Assembly: GCA_947359465.1 (NCBI GenBank)
Contig: OX375877.1
Location: forward strand, 25,803,235 to 25,867,234
Direction: 5' to 3'
Length of the DNA: 64,000 bases
DNA from: Metellina segmentata
Taxonomy: Eukaryota > Arthropoda > Arachnida > Araneae > Tetragnathidae
Under the pieces are notes generated by a model. The model did not search any database. It was not told the DNA's origin and saw only the letters and a list, made by a program, of their open reading frames with translations. Shown here in pieces: positions 34,406 through 45,230 of the stretch; within the stretch, counting starts at the first letter, position 1; each line of letters starts with the position of its first letter. Both the position numbers and the translations under genes were made by a program.

Positions 34406-34984
34406 CAGGGCTCGAAATACCCGGTTACACAGGTGCACTGTGCACATGAAAATAAAATTGTGCACCTAATTTTTTCCCTCTAGGTGCACTCAGTGCACCT
34501 AATGTTAAAAAAAGAGGGAAACGTGTTTTATGTTATTTTGTTGTTGGAACTAAATATTAGTACCGACCTCTCGCTCTAAAGGAACGTAATTAAAATTCCT
34601 ATATACACACTATGAGAAACAAAATCGCTGGGCCGTAACGGGTTTATACAGGAGGAAGGTTTACTTGTGCCACTGCCACCATAACTTTCCGATGATCGAA
34701 ACATTTTCCAGATGGCGCTGTTGAAGCGACTGTTGCAACAACCGTGCGCCTGAGAAGGGAAAATTTAGATGTTTAAATATTTTTATTTACTATATATATA
34801 TATATATATATATCTACTGCTGACCTTAATATACATACCGAACTAATAATAAAGTGGTTTACATTACATTAATGCTCTTATATTACGTTTTTTTAATATA
34901 CACCTAAAATATAACCTGTGCGCCTAATTTAAAAACTTAGGTGCACAAAGTGCACCTGTATTAAAAAATATATTTAGAGGCCTG
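34406..34984. mobile_element. hAT-type MITE with GTGCAC palindromes
   Basis: The ends CAGGGCTCGAAATA and TATTTAGAGGCCTG are inverted repeats. The flanks TATTAAAG and TGTTAAAG agree at 7 of 8 bases, with one extra base at the right. Subterminal repeats of GGTGCAC/GTGCACC occur near both ends, a layout common for hAT binding sites. No coding. Confidence 0.75.
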
Positions 34985-35161
34985 CTGTTAAAGTATCTCT
35001 TCCATAAAGATCTGGACAGTTTTTTATTCAAAATGATAAGGTATATCCTCCATCAAGACCTGGTCAGTTTTCTTCCAATGACGAGATATCATTCATTTAG
35101 ATCCGGTCAGTTTTGACCTAATCTGTTGAATTATTAGATGCTAATGACGAGATATCTCGTC

Positions 35162-36488
35162 GAGACAGCCCACCAGGGAGGTTAATCATTCAAAGAAATG
35201 CCCAAGCGTTAAAAGACAACACTCCGTAACGCTTATTTAACTAGATAAACCTCGCTGTCTTTCTTTGTTGGCAAAGTCTCATCTATTGCAAAATCCACGT
35301 GTGCCCGTTCAGAGGTAAACACTTAAAGAGAGAGTGAGACCGGCAGTGCAGTCATATTCGAAGAATAAGAGCGACCTCACAGAGTTCATGTAGGTCGAAT
35401 CTGTTCTGCTATCAGTGTCAGTGCCCCACGGCAGACGGCAGCAGTTCTTTAAATAGCGGGAACAAAGACTCGTCTTTCAAGAGAGGCACGGGAGTTAAAA
35501 TAAATGGGGGGAGGACGAACTGTGTTTTAAACTTTTTTGAAATCGCCGCCTGAGTTTGAAGTTGATACATCGATGCAGTCTCTTGAATTTTGGGGACCAC
35601 GGATGCTGAGGAAGTTATTGAGATTTTAGTCGAAATATGTGTGACAATAATCTCTCTTGTTTGTTTGTTTTTTAGTAATGAAATTCTTTTTTTTAAGTAC
35701 TTGGGGTTCCTCTCCCTGCTCGCTATCGTTTGTCAATCCCCGATGATTGCTATGCAATCATATTTAGTTCGTTTCGCGAACTATACCTTTTAACAATGAA
35801 GGGAGGGGATTGCTTCACAATCCATCCCCTCTAGGATCGCTGCTAGATTGATCCAGTACCTCTAGTACGACGTTAATTGAAGGTTCCCTTCCTTACCCAT
35901 TGTGATATTTATCGCATGCGCAAGAGTAACGGAAAATTGCCTACTTTTTTTGCGAGATTAGTGGATCCTTATCTAAGCCGACACTAAAATCTAAGGATTA
36001 AATTTCAAATATTCAACATTAAGGAGGAAAAAAGGACACTAAAACCTCTCTCTCTATCCTAAGGAGAAAAAAATAAACCGTTGTCTCCGCCAACGCATAG
36101 AAATACCGAACCATAGATATGTTTTAACTGATCCGTGTTCTTTTTTGTTATAGTACTTTTTGAGATTTTCATATTCGACTGTTGCTATGGAAACGGCGAC
36201 CGAATTTGCCTCAACTGAAAACATTGCAAACTTTCTAGCGCGTGCTCTCAAATTTTATGAATGAATTAATTAGCAAATATAACTGCGTTTATCGTCTGCG
36301 CGTGCTCCAAAATGATTAGCCAGTTGAACCACAAGACTATCACTTGACTCACTATCTACCAATCACACAGCGAATAAACCTGAAAAAGACCGAACATTTT
36401 TCTTTTATAATAGAAAGAAATAGATTGAAAATCCTGGTATGAAAATATGTGAAAAGCTAGGCAGTAACACAAAATAATTAAAATGAAA
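35162..36488. other. No gene recognised; SINE-tail trace
   Basis: A short SINE-tail trace lies at 35862-35885 (CTAGTACGACGTTAATTGAA). Open frames at 35418-35600 and 35590-35793 have no recognisable motif and no supporting splice sites. Confidence 0.4.
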
Positions 36489-36489
36489 A

Positions 36490-36780
36490 ACCTTGTGCGG
36501 GTATCACTCCAGACAACACATCTTCATTCCGAGCCTCAATAGCCCTCATGGGCACATCTTTAGTCGTGTGCGGGCATCACAACCCCGGGGTAACCGAATA
36601 ATCTATCCTTCTTTATGTTTTAATCTCGCCTATCCTTCCTTCTGTTTTAATCTCGTGTATCCTTATGCTCTTTGCTTTTCTCCTCGCCCGTCGTTATTTT
36701 GTGTTTGGCGCAGCTTGGCCAAATATGGCGCTTGCTCCATAAAACTCCAAAACAACCAACCAAAGGAGCCTTGGTAGGTG
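36490..36780 (+). repeat. Unclassified repeat-like stretch
   Basis: Contains a short internal duplication (TTTTAATCTCGCCTATCCTT and TTTTAATCTCGTGTATCCTT). It ends CAAAACAACCAACCAAAGG, like the A/C-rich 3' end of a retroposon. The head is not recognised and no duplication is seen. Confidence 0.35.
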
Positions 36781-36906
36781 ATGGGTCCAGGCATGCATTG
36801 AAGATGATGCGTTTGATAATTCTGAGCCTGGTTCGATGGGGGCTACTCCGGAACTGGTTAAATGACAGGTCCAGGTAATAAATTAGATTGGGCCTCTAAC
36901 GAAACA

Positions 36907-37271
36907 TACACTATATGGACAAAAGTATTTGGATACTGCATGTTTTTCAGAAAAAGTGCTTTATTATTCTATTTAGTATCGGGTAGTACCTCGTTTTGCT
37001 TGTATTGTAGCTGCAACACGTCAAGGCATACTTTCCACAAGTTCTCTGTAAGTCGGGGCAGGAATAGCTCACCATGCCTCTTACAAGGCTGTGAGAAGAG
37101 ATTGTTGTGAAGATGGGCGTGTGTGGCGGTGTTGTACGTGTCGCTCCACTTTGTCCCACAAGTGCTCGGTCGGATTGAGATCGGGGCACTGAACAGGCCA
37201 GTCAAGCAAATTCACCTCATTTCCAGGAAACCAGTCCAGCAGATGTTTTGAAGTATGACATGGAGCTCGAT
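36907..37271 (-). mobile_element. Tc1 element (second family), 3' fragment
   Basis: It starts CACTATATGGACAAAAGTAT, the terminal repeat of the element at 60100-61334. The - strand frame then runs backward from the C-terminus: damaged SMPRRVAAV-like end, WDKVERHV-like region, then NPTEHLWD-like and a position matching ACHTSKHLLDWF. The 5' half is lost, and SINE-tail sequence begins at about 37275. Confidence 0.8.
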
Positions 37272-37274
37272 CCT

Positions 37275-37334
37275 TTTGGCTATTGACGACGGTCCTGGAT
37301 CAATCTCCAATGGAAAGATTCGAGGACGCAATTA
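37275..37334 (-). repeat. SINE tail fragment
   Basis: Contains GGCTATTGACGACGGTCCTG and AAAGATTCGAGGACGC, the common SINE 3' part reversed. It is interrupted at GGACGC by the hAT-like sequence that follows. Confidence 0.8.
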
Positions 37335-38640
37335 GGGATCCGGCGGATCCGGCATCGTTTGGCTACTTACCGGATCCTATAAACCCGAATTTAAAAAAAT
37401 TAAATAATCGATTATTCAAACTCAACTTTTAAGTCGCAAAATCGTTTATTAAGCAATCGCTTGTGAATTAATCGATTTTATATTTTTCAATCATCAGTTT
37501 GGAATTCAGTCAGAATTCAAGTAAAAATAATAAATCATATTATCGATAATATTTTTTGAGAAGGAAGGAAACTTACAAAGGTTCAAAAGTACATTGAGAA
37601 ACAAAACACTGCATCAACATAATTTAATCACATCATCCTCATATCTCATGCATTGCATTAATTCCAAAATACAGTTATCTTCCTCAAAAAGTGCGGAAAG
37701 TGATAAAGTTATTCATAAAGTCGCATACCAAATATGATACACACCTTCAAAAGTATGTGGAAGAAGAAACAGGCAAAGAATTAAGTCTCATTTTGGATTG
37801 TCGCACACGCTGGAACTAAATATGATCGAACGATTTTAAAATCTGAAAGTCTGCACAGATAAATCTTTAATATACAATCAGACATAAAATTTACCGACAA
37901 AGAGTGGTTAACAATGAAACATTTAATTAATTTTTTGCAGCCTTTAAAATTGGCAGTGGAGGCACTATACAGAAGAGATGTGACCCTTCTTACTGCTGAA
38001 ACAACATTAAACTTCATTTTAGTATAGCTGGAAAAACAAGACACTGTCTTAAGCGCTGAATTATCTGAGGCATTGCGTCTAAGTGTAAAAGAACGTCGTT
38101 GCACGATAATAACAGGATAATTAATTTATTTAAAGAATCCTAAAATATATGATCAAACCATGAGGCAAGCTGGCAATACGTTTCTTATGCCAAAAAAAAT
38201 CTTATGAGACAGAAATGATAAAATATTAAACCAAGTAATCAAAGATGACAACGAAAATGTGGAACCTGCAGCAGAAGAAAGCTTAAATTCCAACTCACTC
38301 TCATTGCAAACTAATTTAACATTAAAAGAGGAATTAGAAAAGCAAATTCTGCAAGAAAATGAAGACAATTGTAAAAAGACAAACTTTAGAAAATAAACAG
38401 ATTTTGAGAAAATACCGAAGAAAGAAGTGACTTCATATGAAATAAAGACAGTCAAAGGAAAATATTTTTATCGTATGTACGACTACTTAATGACAGTTAA
38501 ACCAACTAGTGTCGAAGCTGAGAGGGCCTTCTCGGCCGCTGGTTATATTTGCAGTTCATTGAGAAGTAGGTTGGGGGTCGACACAATTAATACAATTTGT
38601 TTCCATAGGTCGTTCTTTCAAACTCAAAAGTGATTTTTAT
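37335..38640 (+). pseudogene. hAT transposase, decayed 3' two-thirds
   Basis: The + strand frames, with several stops and shifts, show KYVEEETGKELSLILDCRTR (about 37752), LKLAVEALYRRDVTLL (about 37945), LSEALRLSVKERRC (about 38065) and the C-terminal dimerisation motif PTSVEAERAFSAAGYICSSL (38502-38560) with LRSRLGVDTIN. The order and spacing match arthropod hAT transposases, and the DCRTRW region precedes the helical insertion domain. The left edge TAGGGATCCGGCGGATCC at 37333 looks like a hAT end. A matching right end was not found, so the element limits are open. Frames on the opposite strand across this region are shadows. Confidence 0.8.
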
Positions 38641-38764
38641 TACTATATAACTTCGATTTAAGCAATTAAGAAGAATTAAGAGTTCCTTTTTTTGTTATGC
38701 TGACCCAAACTGCCAAGGATTATATTTTTATATTAGTATGAGACAAGATTAGGTACAATTAAGG

Positions 38765-38935
38765 TTGCCAGAACATCTCTTTAAAAGAGAACATGTTCTC
38801 TTTTTCCCCTCGGATCTTTTTTACACTCTCTTTTTTTTTAAGTTCGATGTTTTTTCACTCACTTTTTTTTATAAAGTTCGATCTTTTTTGTCCTCTTTTT
38901 TTCGGTTGTTTACTTTTTGTTCTCTTTGTTCATCA
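38765..38935. repeat. Pyrimidine-rich degenerate repeat
   Basis: Repeated TCTCTTTTTTT and AAGTTCGATSTTTTTT blocks follow the palindrome AAAGAGAACATGTTCTCTTT at about 38783-38802. The open frame here is low complexity. The following 38936-39264 holds nothing recognised. Confidence 0.6.
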
Positions 38936-39264
38936 TATCGGATTGCATTAATTGCTACAATATCGATATGTTTTCCCATAACTATTCAAATATGTACTAG
39001 ATCAAGTACATTGTACGAAAATCGTACGTATTATTAAAGCGCATCAACGTATAATAGGAAGTTCAACCTCCAGTGTATATTGAGTTCCATGTTTAAACGT
39101 CATTTCCATTGTTTATCTGGTTTAACTTTGTACCTAAATCGTTCACGCATGTTTAAAAATATAAAAAGTGAACAATCTGGTTGTAAATATTTACTATAAG
39201 ATTTTGAACATACATAAGTAATTTGTTCAGCAGATTTTCTTTCAGTTGGGGGTTCATATATCCA

Positions 39265-39345
39265 AGTGACGGCGACATCCGTCTCATCAGAGAGTTTTTT
39301 CCCTAACTGGTGGGATAGTTAGCGAAAAAGTATGTCTACTTAAGG
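39265..39345 (+). repeat. Repeat shared in inverse with 46448-46525
   Basis: CGGCGACATCCGTCTCATCA, CCCTAACTGGTGGGATAGTT and CTTAAGGGGGAGAA match the reverse complement of 46448-46525. Identity unknown. Confidence 0.7.
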
Positions 39346-39356
39346 GGGAGAACGGA

Positions 39357-39925
39357 CACTACCCTACATTAATGGACTGGACATCAGCGGATTTGCATAA
39401 AATCCGACAACTTGTTTGGGGGTGTTTTTCGTGCAATAGCCAGGGACCTTTGTATGTTGTTCCTGGTCAATTGAACGCCGGCGCATGCATGAACATTTTG
39501 GGCAATCAGGTTCTTCCTACGCTCTGGCAATTTTATGGCATGGACGAATATTGCTTCCAGGACGACAACGCTCCATGTCATATTACAGCCTCTGTCAAGC
39601 AGTGGTATCGAGATATGAATGTAAAATGTCTTCCCTGGCCTGCTCAGAGTCCCGACCTAAACCCATAGAGCATTTGTGGGACGCGTTAGCGCGATTCTCA
39701 CGGACCAGGGAACCACGTTTGAAATCTACAGCTAAGCTGGCGACATTCATGCTGCAGGAATGGACACAAATGCCCATAGCTGTGTATCAAAACCTCGTTG
39801 AAAGTATGCCCAGAAGGGTTGCTTGTGTAATTGCAGCACGTGGGGGACCATCCCCTTATTAAAGCATGTATTCTTTCCCGTATACCATCACATCTTGCAG
39901 CACGGTCCATTATTGTAGGGTAGTG
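39357..39925 (+). mobile_element. Short Tc1 element (sister of 30760-31332)
   Basis: The 569-bp copy has ends CACTACCCTACATTAATGGA and ATTATTGTAGGGTAGTG. TA follows at 39926-39927, and GA stands where the left TA should be. It has the same internal deletion as the intronic copy, so the deletion derivative itself was mobile. Confidence 0.9.
39372..39862 (+). pseudogene. Tc1 transposase, C-terminal half, frameshifted
   Basis: The first frame has VWGCFSCNSQGPLYVVPGQL, the second catalytic Asp in CFQDDNAPCHITASVKQW and LPWPAQSPDLNP. A single-base shift at about 39664 moves the catalytic Glu region (IEHLWDALARF) to the next frame. That frame ends RRVACVIAARGGPSPY at 39862. The first Asp and DNA-binding domain are absent, consistent with an internal deletion. 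It is better preserved at DDN than the copy at 30946-31269. Confidence 0.92.
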
Positions 39926-39937
39926 TATCTCATCATC

Positions 39938-40050
39938 AGGATTCTGCCGAGTGTTTGATGATGACGAGATCAAGATCTGGTCAGTTTTGCCACAATGACT
40001 AGAGACAACTTGGTCTTAAAGGACGAGATATCTCGTCCGCCATGATATGG
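39938..40050. repeat. Minisatellite relative with 18-bp palindrome
   Basis: TCAAGATCTGGTCAGTTTTG matches the 45-bp unit of 33.8-35.2 kb. GGACGAGATATCTCGTCC at 40021-40038 is a perfect palindrome. Confidence 0.75.
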
Positions 40051-40329
40051 TGAGTTACCTTGTCAAGATAACCTCCAGGAGGTTTAAATAACATTTTTAC
40101 TGGGGCAATTTTTTCATACTCAATGCTATTAACTCTCGTATTTGTTTATTTCGCATATCTAGTCGCAAATAAATTCAAAGTCAAACTCGTACTGACTGCT
40201 TATTTAACTGCAGAATTATCTAAAATCGCTTCAACAGACTCTGAGTTCGAATCCCGATTATAGCATGAAGCTGTAGGTTCTTGCGGGCATATATTCTTTT
40301 TGGAGATTGAAGAACGTGTATGCAGTTGA

Positions 40330-40400
40330 ATTTAGTCGTAGTGTAGCAACATAACGAGCTATTGTAACTGGCTGGGATCAATCGCGAAGGGAAAGATCCG
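40330..40400 (-). repeat. Diverged SINE tail
   Basis: Contains TAGCAACATAACGAGCTATT and GGGATCAATCGCGAAGGGAA, the reversed SINE 3' part. A tRNA-like GAGTTCGAATCCCG is at 40241-40254. The rest of 40051-40639 is unremarkable apart from a TA run at 40472-40486. Confidence 0.6.
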
Positions 40401-40639
40401 AAATTGAAGAAACAGGAAAGCGCTATAGAAGTTAATAATTTTTATTTAAATATTACTTATATCCCATTATATATATATATATATATAACAAATTCCAATA
40501 ATTTTTTCATACCGACATTTTGCGGAACATATCTTTATTCATTGTATTAATCTCATTTTATAGCCGCCTAACAAAAGAATGTCGAATAAAGATAAATACA
40601 TAAAATTGAATTCTATAACTTCGGAAACTAAAACATATA

Positions 40640-41755
40640 GGGGAAAGTTGGACAAAACCGGGACCCAAAATGTGAGTACCTACGTGAGTAAAATTGCTTC
40701 AAGTTCTATTTGAATGATAAATTAGTTCTTTAGTTCCAAAAATAAATATTTTTCAATGTGAAAGAACTATAGTTTGGAGGCTAAATAAATTATTTTTTGG
40801 AAGTATGCAAGTTCCCGGTTTTATCCGACCAGGTCGGATAAAACCGGGTATATATAGGACTAATTAAAAAAGGTTGTTGTTTTGATGCAGAAATATTTAT
40901 TTATAACAATAAATAAGTACAATGGCCTTCCTACAGTGAGGAACAAACGTGGGTTTAAAAATCCCAGAATATAAGTATTTTTGAATTTAATATGTTTGGA
41001 ATGTGTATAGTAAATTAAGTTAATTGGTCAGATTTGTAAGAAGTTTTAAGAACAGAAATCACAAATAAATTTTTTATCATGCTCCTCTGCATTCTTACAG
41101 ACTTCATGTGCCCATCCTTTACAGTTGAAACACCGTACCCAACCTTCCAGAGATTTTGACCTGGCGTACAATTCATTAACAAAGTTACAGGCTTCATCAC
41201 ATGCCACGTCGTCTTCATCTGATGCCGAGGAGTCTGTTTTAATGCTGAACTTCTTTTTCTTCTGTGTTTTGACAGTTTTGTTCTTAGTGGCCTTAAACAG
41301 TTTCTGCTTTAAGTTTTTCTTTCTGGTTTTTTCTTGTTCTCCCCAAACTCTAATTCCTATCCGGTCAGGTCCGACAGCCAAGGTCCCGATTTTATCCGAC
41401 TACTCCATTAATCAGAAAAGAAGGCTTAGCCTATTTCAAACATGATGCAAAACGTGGTTTGATTATTTAAAATAACAGCTGAAAGAGGTGTTATCAGACG
41501 TCGTACTTAACTAAATAAATCTTCAAACTACAGCGTAAAGTCGGTGGAGTAAAAATAGAACCTTTTCTACTCGAATTTTTTAAAACATCGGCATTGACAA
41601 ACACAAAATCTTCACTGCCTTTCATTCAACTCAAAACAACATGGCGGCTGTCTGCAACTAGTTTTATGCGTTATCCGACAGATGGCAGTAATAATCTAGC
41701 CAGGGCTGCCGGGTCCCAGTTTTATCAGCCTACCCGGTTTTGTCCGCTTTTCCCC
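40640..41755 (-). mobile_element. pogo-like element, internally deleted
   Basis: The ends GGGGAAAGTTGGACAAAACC and GGTTTTGTCCGCTTTTCCCC are flanked by TA (40638-40639, 41756-41757). The motif CGGATAAAACCGGG or its complement recurs inside (about 40814, 40833, 41385), as terminal-like subrepeats. It keeps only the 3' end of a transposase gene (41046-41381). Confidence 0.88.
41046..41381 (-). pseudogene. pogo-like transposase C-terminal PHD-type finger
   Basis: The - strand frame has a lysine-rich linker (KKNLKQKLFKATKNKTVK), an acidic patch (SSASDEDDVACDEAC) and then WVRCFNCKGWAHEVCKN followed by FICDFCS and a stop. The C-x2-C...H-x2-C...C-x2-C spacing with W-x-H-E-x-C is the short PHD-like zinc finger often found at the C-terminus of arthropod DDE-1/pogo-type transposases. 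The catalytic core and CENP-B-type DNA-binding domain are missing. The frame opens without a clear start codon, so it is an exon remnant, not a complete small protein. Confidence 0.8.
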
Positions 41756-41757
41756 TA

Positions 41758-42885
41758 ATATTGTTTTTAAAACATTTAACATATTTGTTTTACATAAATG
41801 AATAATTATTTTTGTTACATAGGTATTTTCCCGTAACAGATCGTATTCGTTCGGAATTCACTTTAAGCCCATGGGTTTCGATCTAATAAGCTGTGGTGTA
41901 GCAATATTGACCGTAGAGTTACAAAGAACAAAAGCAAACAACCATACACATAATATTTAAATACTGCTTTATATCAGATTTGGTTTAATTGGAAAAAAAT
42001 TGGTTTAAAAAGAATTCCATTGCAGTTATCGACTAAACAAAACATCAGACAATATTTTTTATTGCTTATCACTGAACATTAACAAATCTAATCTTCGCCT
42101 TTTTTACAAAAACAAATATTAGAAAACCCAGTTTACTTGTTTTCTAAAAAATTATGGCAGCTATTTGTTTTTGTAAGAAATTAAGCATCTGTGACAAGAG
42201 TACTGCTGCCGTTGACTGTCAGTGCTTTGGATCAAAATATAGTAATCCATATGGAATTCCCCATAAGATCTACCGAATTTTAACTTGTTTCTTTTGATCA
42301 ATGCCATGTACACAGTAAAACAATACTGCACGAAAACTAATATTTCATATACTACTATATCTGCCTATTCTTGTTTCCCCCCTACATTTTGTCAAACTGT
42401 CACAAGAACAAAATATATTAACTTAAAGAAAAATAATAATTACATACTCATTCCATTTTTCTGTATGCTTGCGTGTGATGAAAGATAATTAGTAAAAGTG
42501 CATTCCTGTATTTCGTCCAAACTTTGACAACCTACAACATCTGCTACGTTTTGTTTTTTCCATTTCCCTTATACATTATGCAATTAAATCTTCCTAATTG
42601 CAGCTTTTAATAGTATCTATTTTGGTCGCGCGAGTCAATAGTTAACATATATTATAGTTTTAGATTACAAGATCGTTAAATATGAATCACTCGGTTAATG
42701 TTTATTCTAACTTGTAACTGATCACACATCACATATTATTACAACAACGTTTTAATCTCTCTTTTGTCCAACAACAATTCCAATTTTTAAAAACAAAAAG
42801 TTCTCAAAGTTTTAAGAAAATTAAGATGAAATAATTATTTGAAAATTTAAATCAAATCGGAATATTTGGAATTTTATAATTATAA
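41758..42885. other. No gene recognised
   Basis: AT-rich. Open frames such as 42285-42488 lack recognisable motifs. Confidence 0.4.
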
Positions 42886-43485
42886 CTAGCAGAAATACCC
42901 GGCTTTGCTCGGTTGAATTAATAATACGTTGATTTAAAAGTCATCATCAATTATTTTTCATAAAAAAATGTTAGCATCATTTAAGTGTACGGGAAAAAAA
43001 ATTTTATATCCATTTTAACTTCTCCATCGCTTCTACAATTTACTTCGGACGCAAATATACATACATGCTGTATCCATCCATATAATTCATTTCATATTCG
43101 TCGCACTTCTGTTGAAAGTTTTTTTTTCTAATGTGACTAATACAGAAGTTGATTTTGATTTTTCGAGTGACTACGAATATTCACGTTCATTCATTTTCAG
43201 TAAATATGTCGAATTTTTGCCGGATAGTAGTTTTGCCGGATAGTAGTGTCGGATAGTAGTAGCCGGATAGTAAATAGTCGAAGTTTTGCACGTAGTTTTC
43301 CTATGAATATGTTTTACTTGGTGCAAATCTTGCACCTAGTATGCGATATTTTCGAATTTCATCATCAATATGAGAGGATGGTAAATTAAATTGTTACTGC
43401 ATTCGTGACTAATTTAGTTTGAAGCAAACGTAATTTTTCTTGAAAATTTCATTTAGCGGCAGGTGGAATAACGGAACTTCTCTTA
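42886..43485 (-). mobile_element. Type-B Helitron, 3' end region
   Basis: The - strand terminus CCGAGCAAAGCCGGGTATTT then CTGCTAG|T is at 42886. The paired CCGAG/CGG bases form the usual terminal hairpin. Sequence to about 43130 matches the type-B copies at 9897 and 4842. A matching 5' end was not found. GCCGGATAGTAGT-type units repeat four times at 43218-43275. Confidence 0.75.
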
Positions 43486-44256
43486 AGCTTCGGTTTCCTA
43501 AGAAAGTGGAGCCGTTATCTAACAGCCGTGATACGTCAAGATGCCGCGGACATAACTAGACGGCCGTCTAAACAAGAGTCCAGAGGTGTCAACTTAGACG
43601 GACAGAATTCATTTGAGAATGGTCAACACAGACGGCTGTCGTGGTTTATTTTATTTGAGAAACAAAGCAAAGTGGTTTTTTATTCTCTAGTTCAAAGTTT
43701 CTAACTTCGGGATCGTTGAAGATAGAGTGAAAATTTCAACTGATTTCAAATCAGCGTAAATTTCTACGCCAGATCGATATCAAAAACAGTTTTATTATTC
43801 AATTATTTACCATTTGATTATTTAATTATTTATTAAATAATTAATTATTTATTTAAAGAAAATCACCTTTAAGGTATCGATCTGGTGTCAAATTTTCCAC
43901 AGATTTCGAATCCGTTGAAATTTTTATTCTGTGTTTAACTATCCCGATTTTACAAAAACGAACTAATATCAATGACAGTCAAAAATGTTTGTTTGTTTTG
44001 CTCCTCTTGGCTCGAGTCGTTTGGAGCAGGAAATGAAATCTGGCAGCTACAAGAGAAAAAACGTTCTCCAACTGTTTGAGACCGCAATGACGACAGTCAT
44101 GGAAATGGCGGCTCCGATCATTTTCGTTACGCTCACAAACAACGCTCCTTAGGAAACCAACACCATGTGTTAGTATAAACAACGTTTTAGTGACGTCACC
44201 CACCGATACATCACGGCCGCTAGATCACGGCTACGCTTTCTTAGGAAACCGAAGCT
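43486..44256. mobile_element. TTA-duplicating inverted-repeat element
   Basis: The ends AGCTTCGGTTTCCTAAGAAA and TTTCTTAGGAAACCGAAGCT are perfect inverted repeats flanked by TTA (43483-43485, 44257-44259). The 771-bp element has no transposase. Its interior 43690-44090 is type-A Helitron-like sequence, so it has either taken up or been built around a Helitron piece. PIF/Harbinger-like by duplication length. Confidence 0.82.
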
Positions 44257-44259
44257 TTA

Positions 44260-45230
44260 GATATATGAAGCAGATTTCACGTTTATCTATTCTCTATACA
44301 AATCCACCTTTTGACCAATCGACACCACATTTGGTACACTTGTATTTTAAAACCCTGTGGGTATGATAGGCTACATATTAACCCTCGTTCTATTTGTCCA
44401 ACAGGGATAAAAATTTACGGTATTCGTGACTAATTTAGTTGGAAAACACACAAACGCACTTTTCCTTCAAAATTCCATTCAGCGGCATGTAAAATAACGG
44501 AGCTTGTGGTAGAAATACAGATTTTATAGTGCTTTCATAAAACGAAAAGCATTGGATTCAATGAATGATTCACATGTATCTAAGTTGAATAAAAACAGCT
44601 TCAATATGCTCACTAAGCACTTAAGACAAAAAATTTCAATATTTCAAATTTACTAACTGTGATATTATTCCAATGTCAATAAAGTCTTGTTTAAAATTCC
44701 CTTTTCCCAATCGACATATAGTTTTAAATTGAACTCTTACGATACTTTTTTAAATTCACAGAAATTCGGTTTCTAAATAGAAAGCACTTACCTATTTAGA
44801 ATGATAGATGTAGTTACTTGAATATGAAGTACAACTTTCATTAACACCGAATGAAACACGAAAAACAAATGAAATTTAATTGATTTTAATCGCTTTTCAA
44901 TGAAAAGCTACATCAAAATTTTGAAATATATTTGAGCTATATATTAACCATTTCAATTTAACGTAACCCATCTTATATTAAAGTTTTTTTTATAATTTAG
45001 TTGTTATTTTAAAATAAGAAATTACACGCTTTAAAAATATTTTGATGTATATTTTATTTATTTTATGATACAGCAATCTGCACACCAATACGTATTTAAC
45101 CAAGGAAATTTAGAAAGTTGACGAAATGTACATACATCTCCAAGGAATTATCAATGTCAGTGATAGTTTGCAGGAAATAAACAAATCATTAAAATCTAAC
45201 TCATGAATAATATTTCTGCAATAGGTAATA
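44260..45230. other. No gene recognised
   Basis: AT-rich. 44380-44510 is related to 43370-43480 (AATTTAGTTGGAAAACACAC and GGCATGTAAAATAACGGAGC), so it is probably a second piece of a type-B Helitron. Confidence 0.4.

Larger units (their letters stand above)
33824..35161. repeat. 45-bp minisatellite carrying two insertions
   Basis: Units read GATAAGGTATCTCCTCCATC then AAGATCTGGTCAGTTTTCTT then CTAAT. They appear at about 33905-34000, 34324-34405 and 34985-35145. The array is bounded at both ends by the perfect palindrome GACGAGATATCTCGTC (33824-33839 and 35146-35161). A SINE-1 (34001-34323) and a hAT MITE (34406-34984) are inserted. A related stretch with an 18-bp version of the palindrome lies at 39938-40050. 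Confidence 0.85.

Noticed and set aside
37781..38455. Two - strand frames of about 100 codons
   Set aside because: They are shadows of the decayed hAT transposase on the + strand, whose dimerisation motif is clear.
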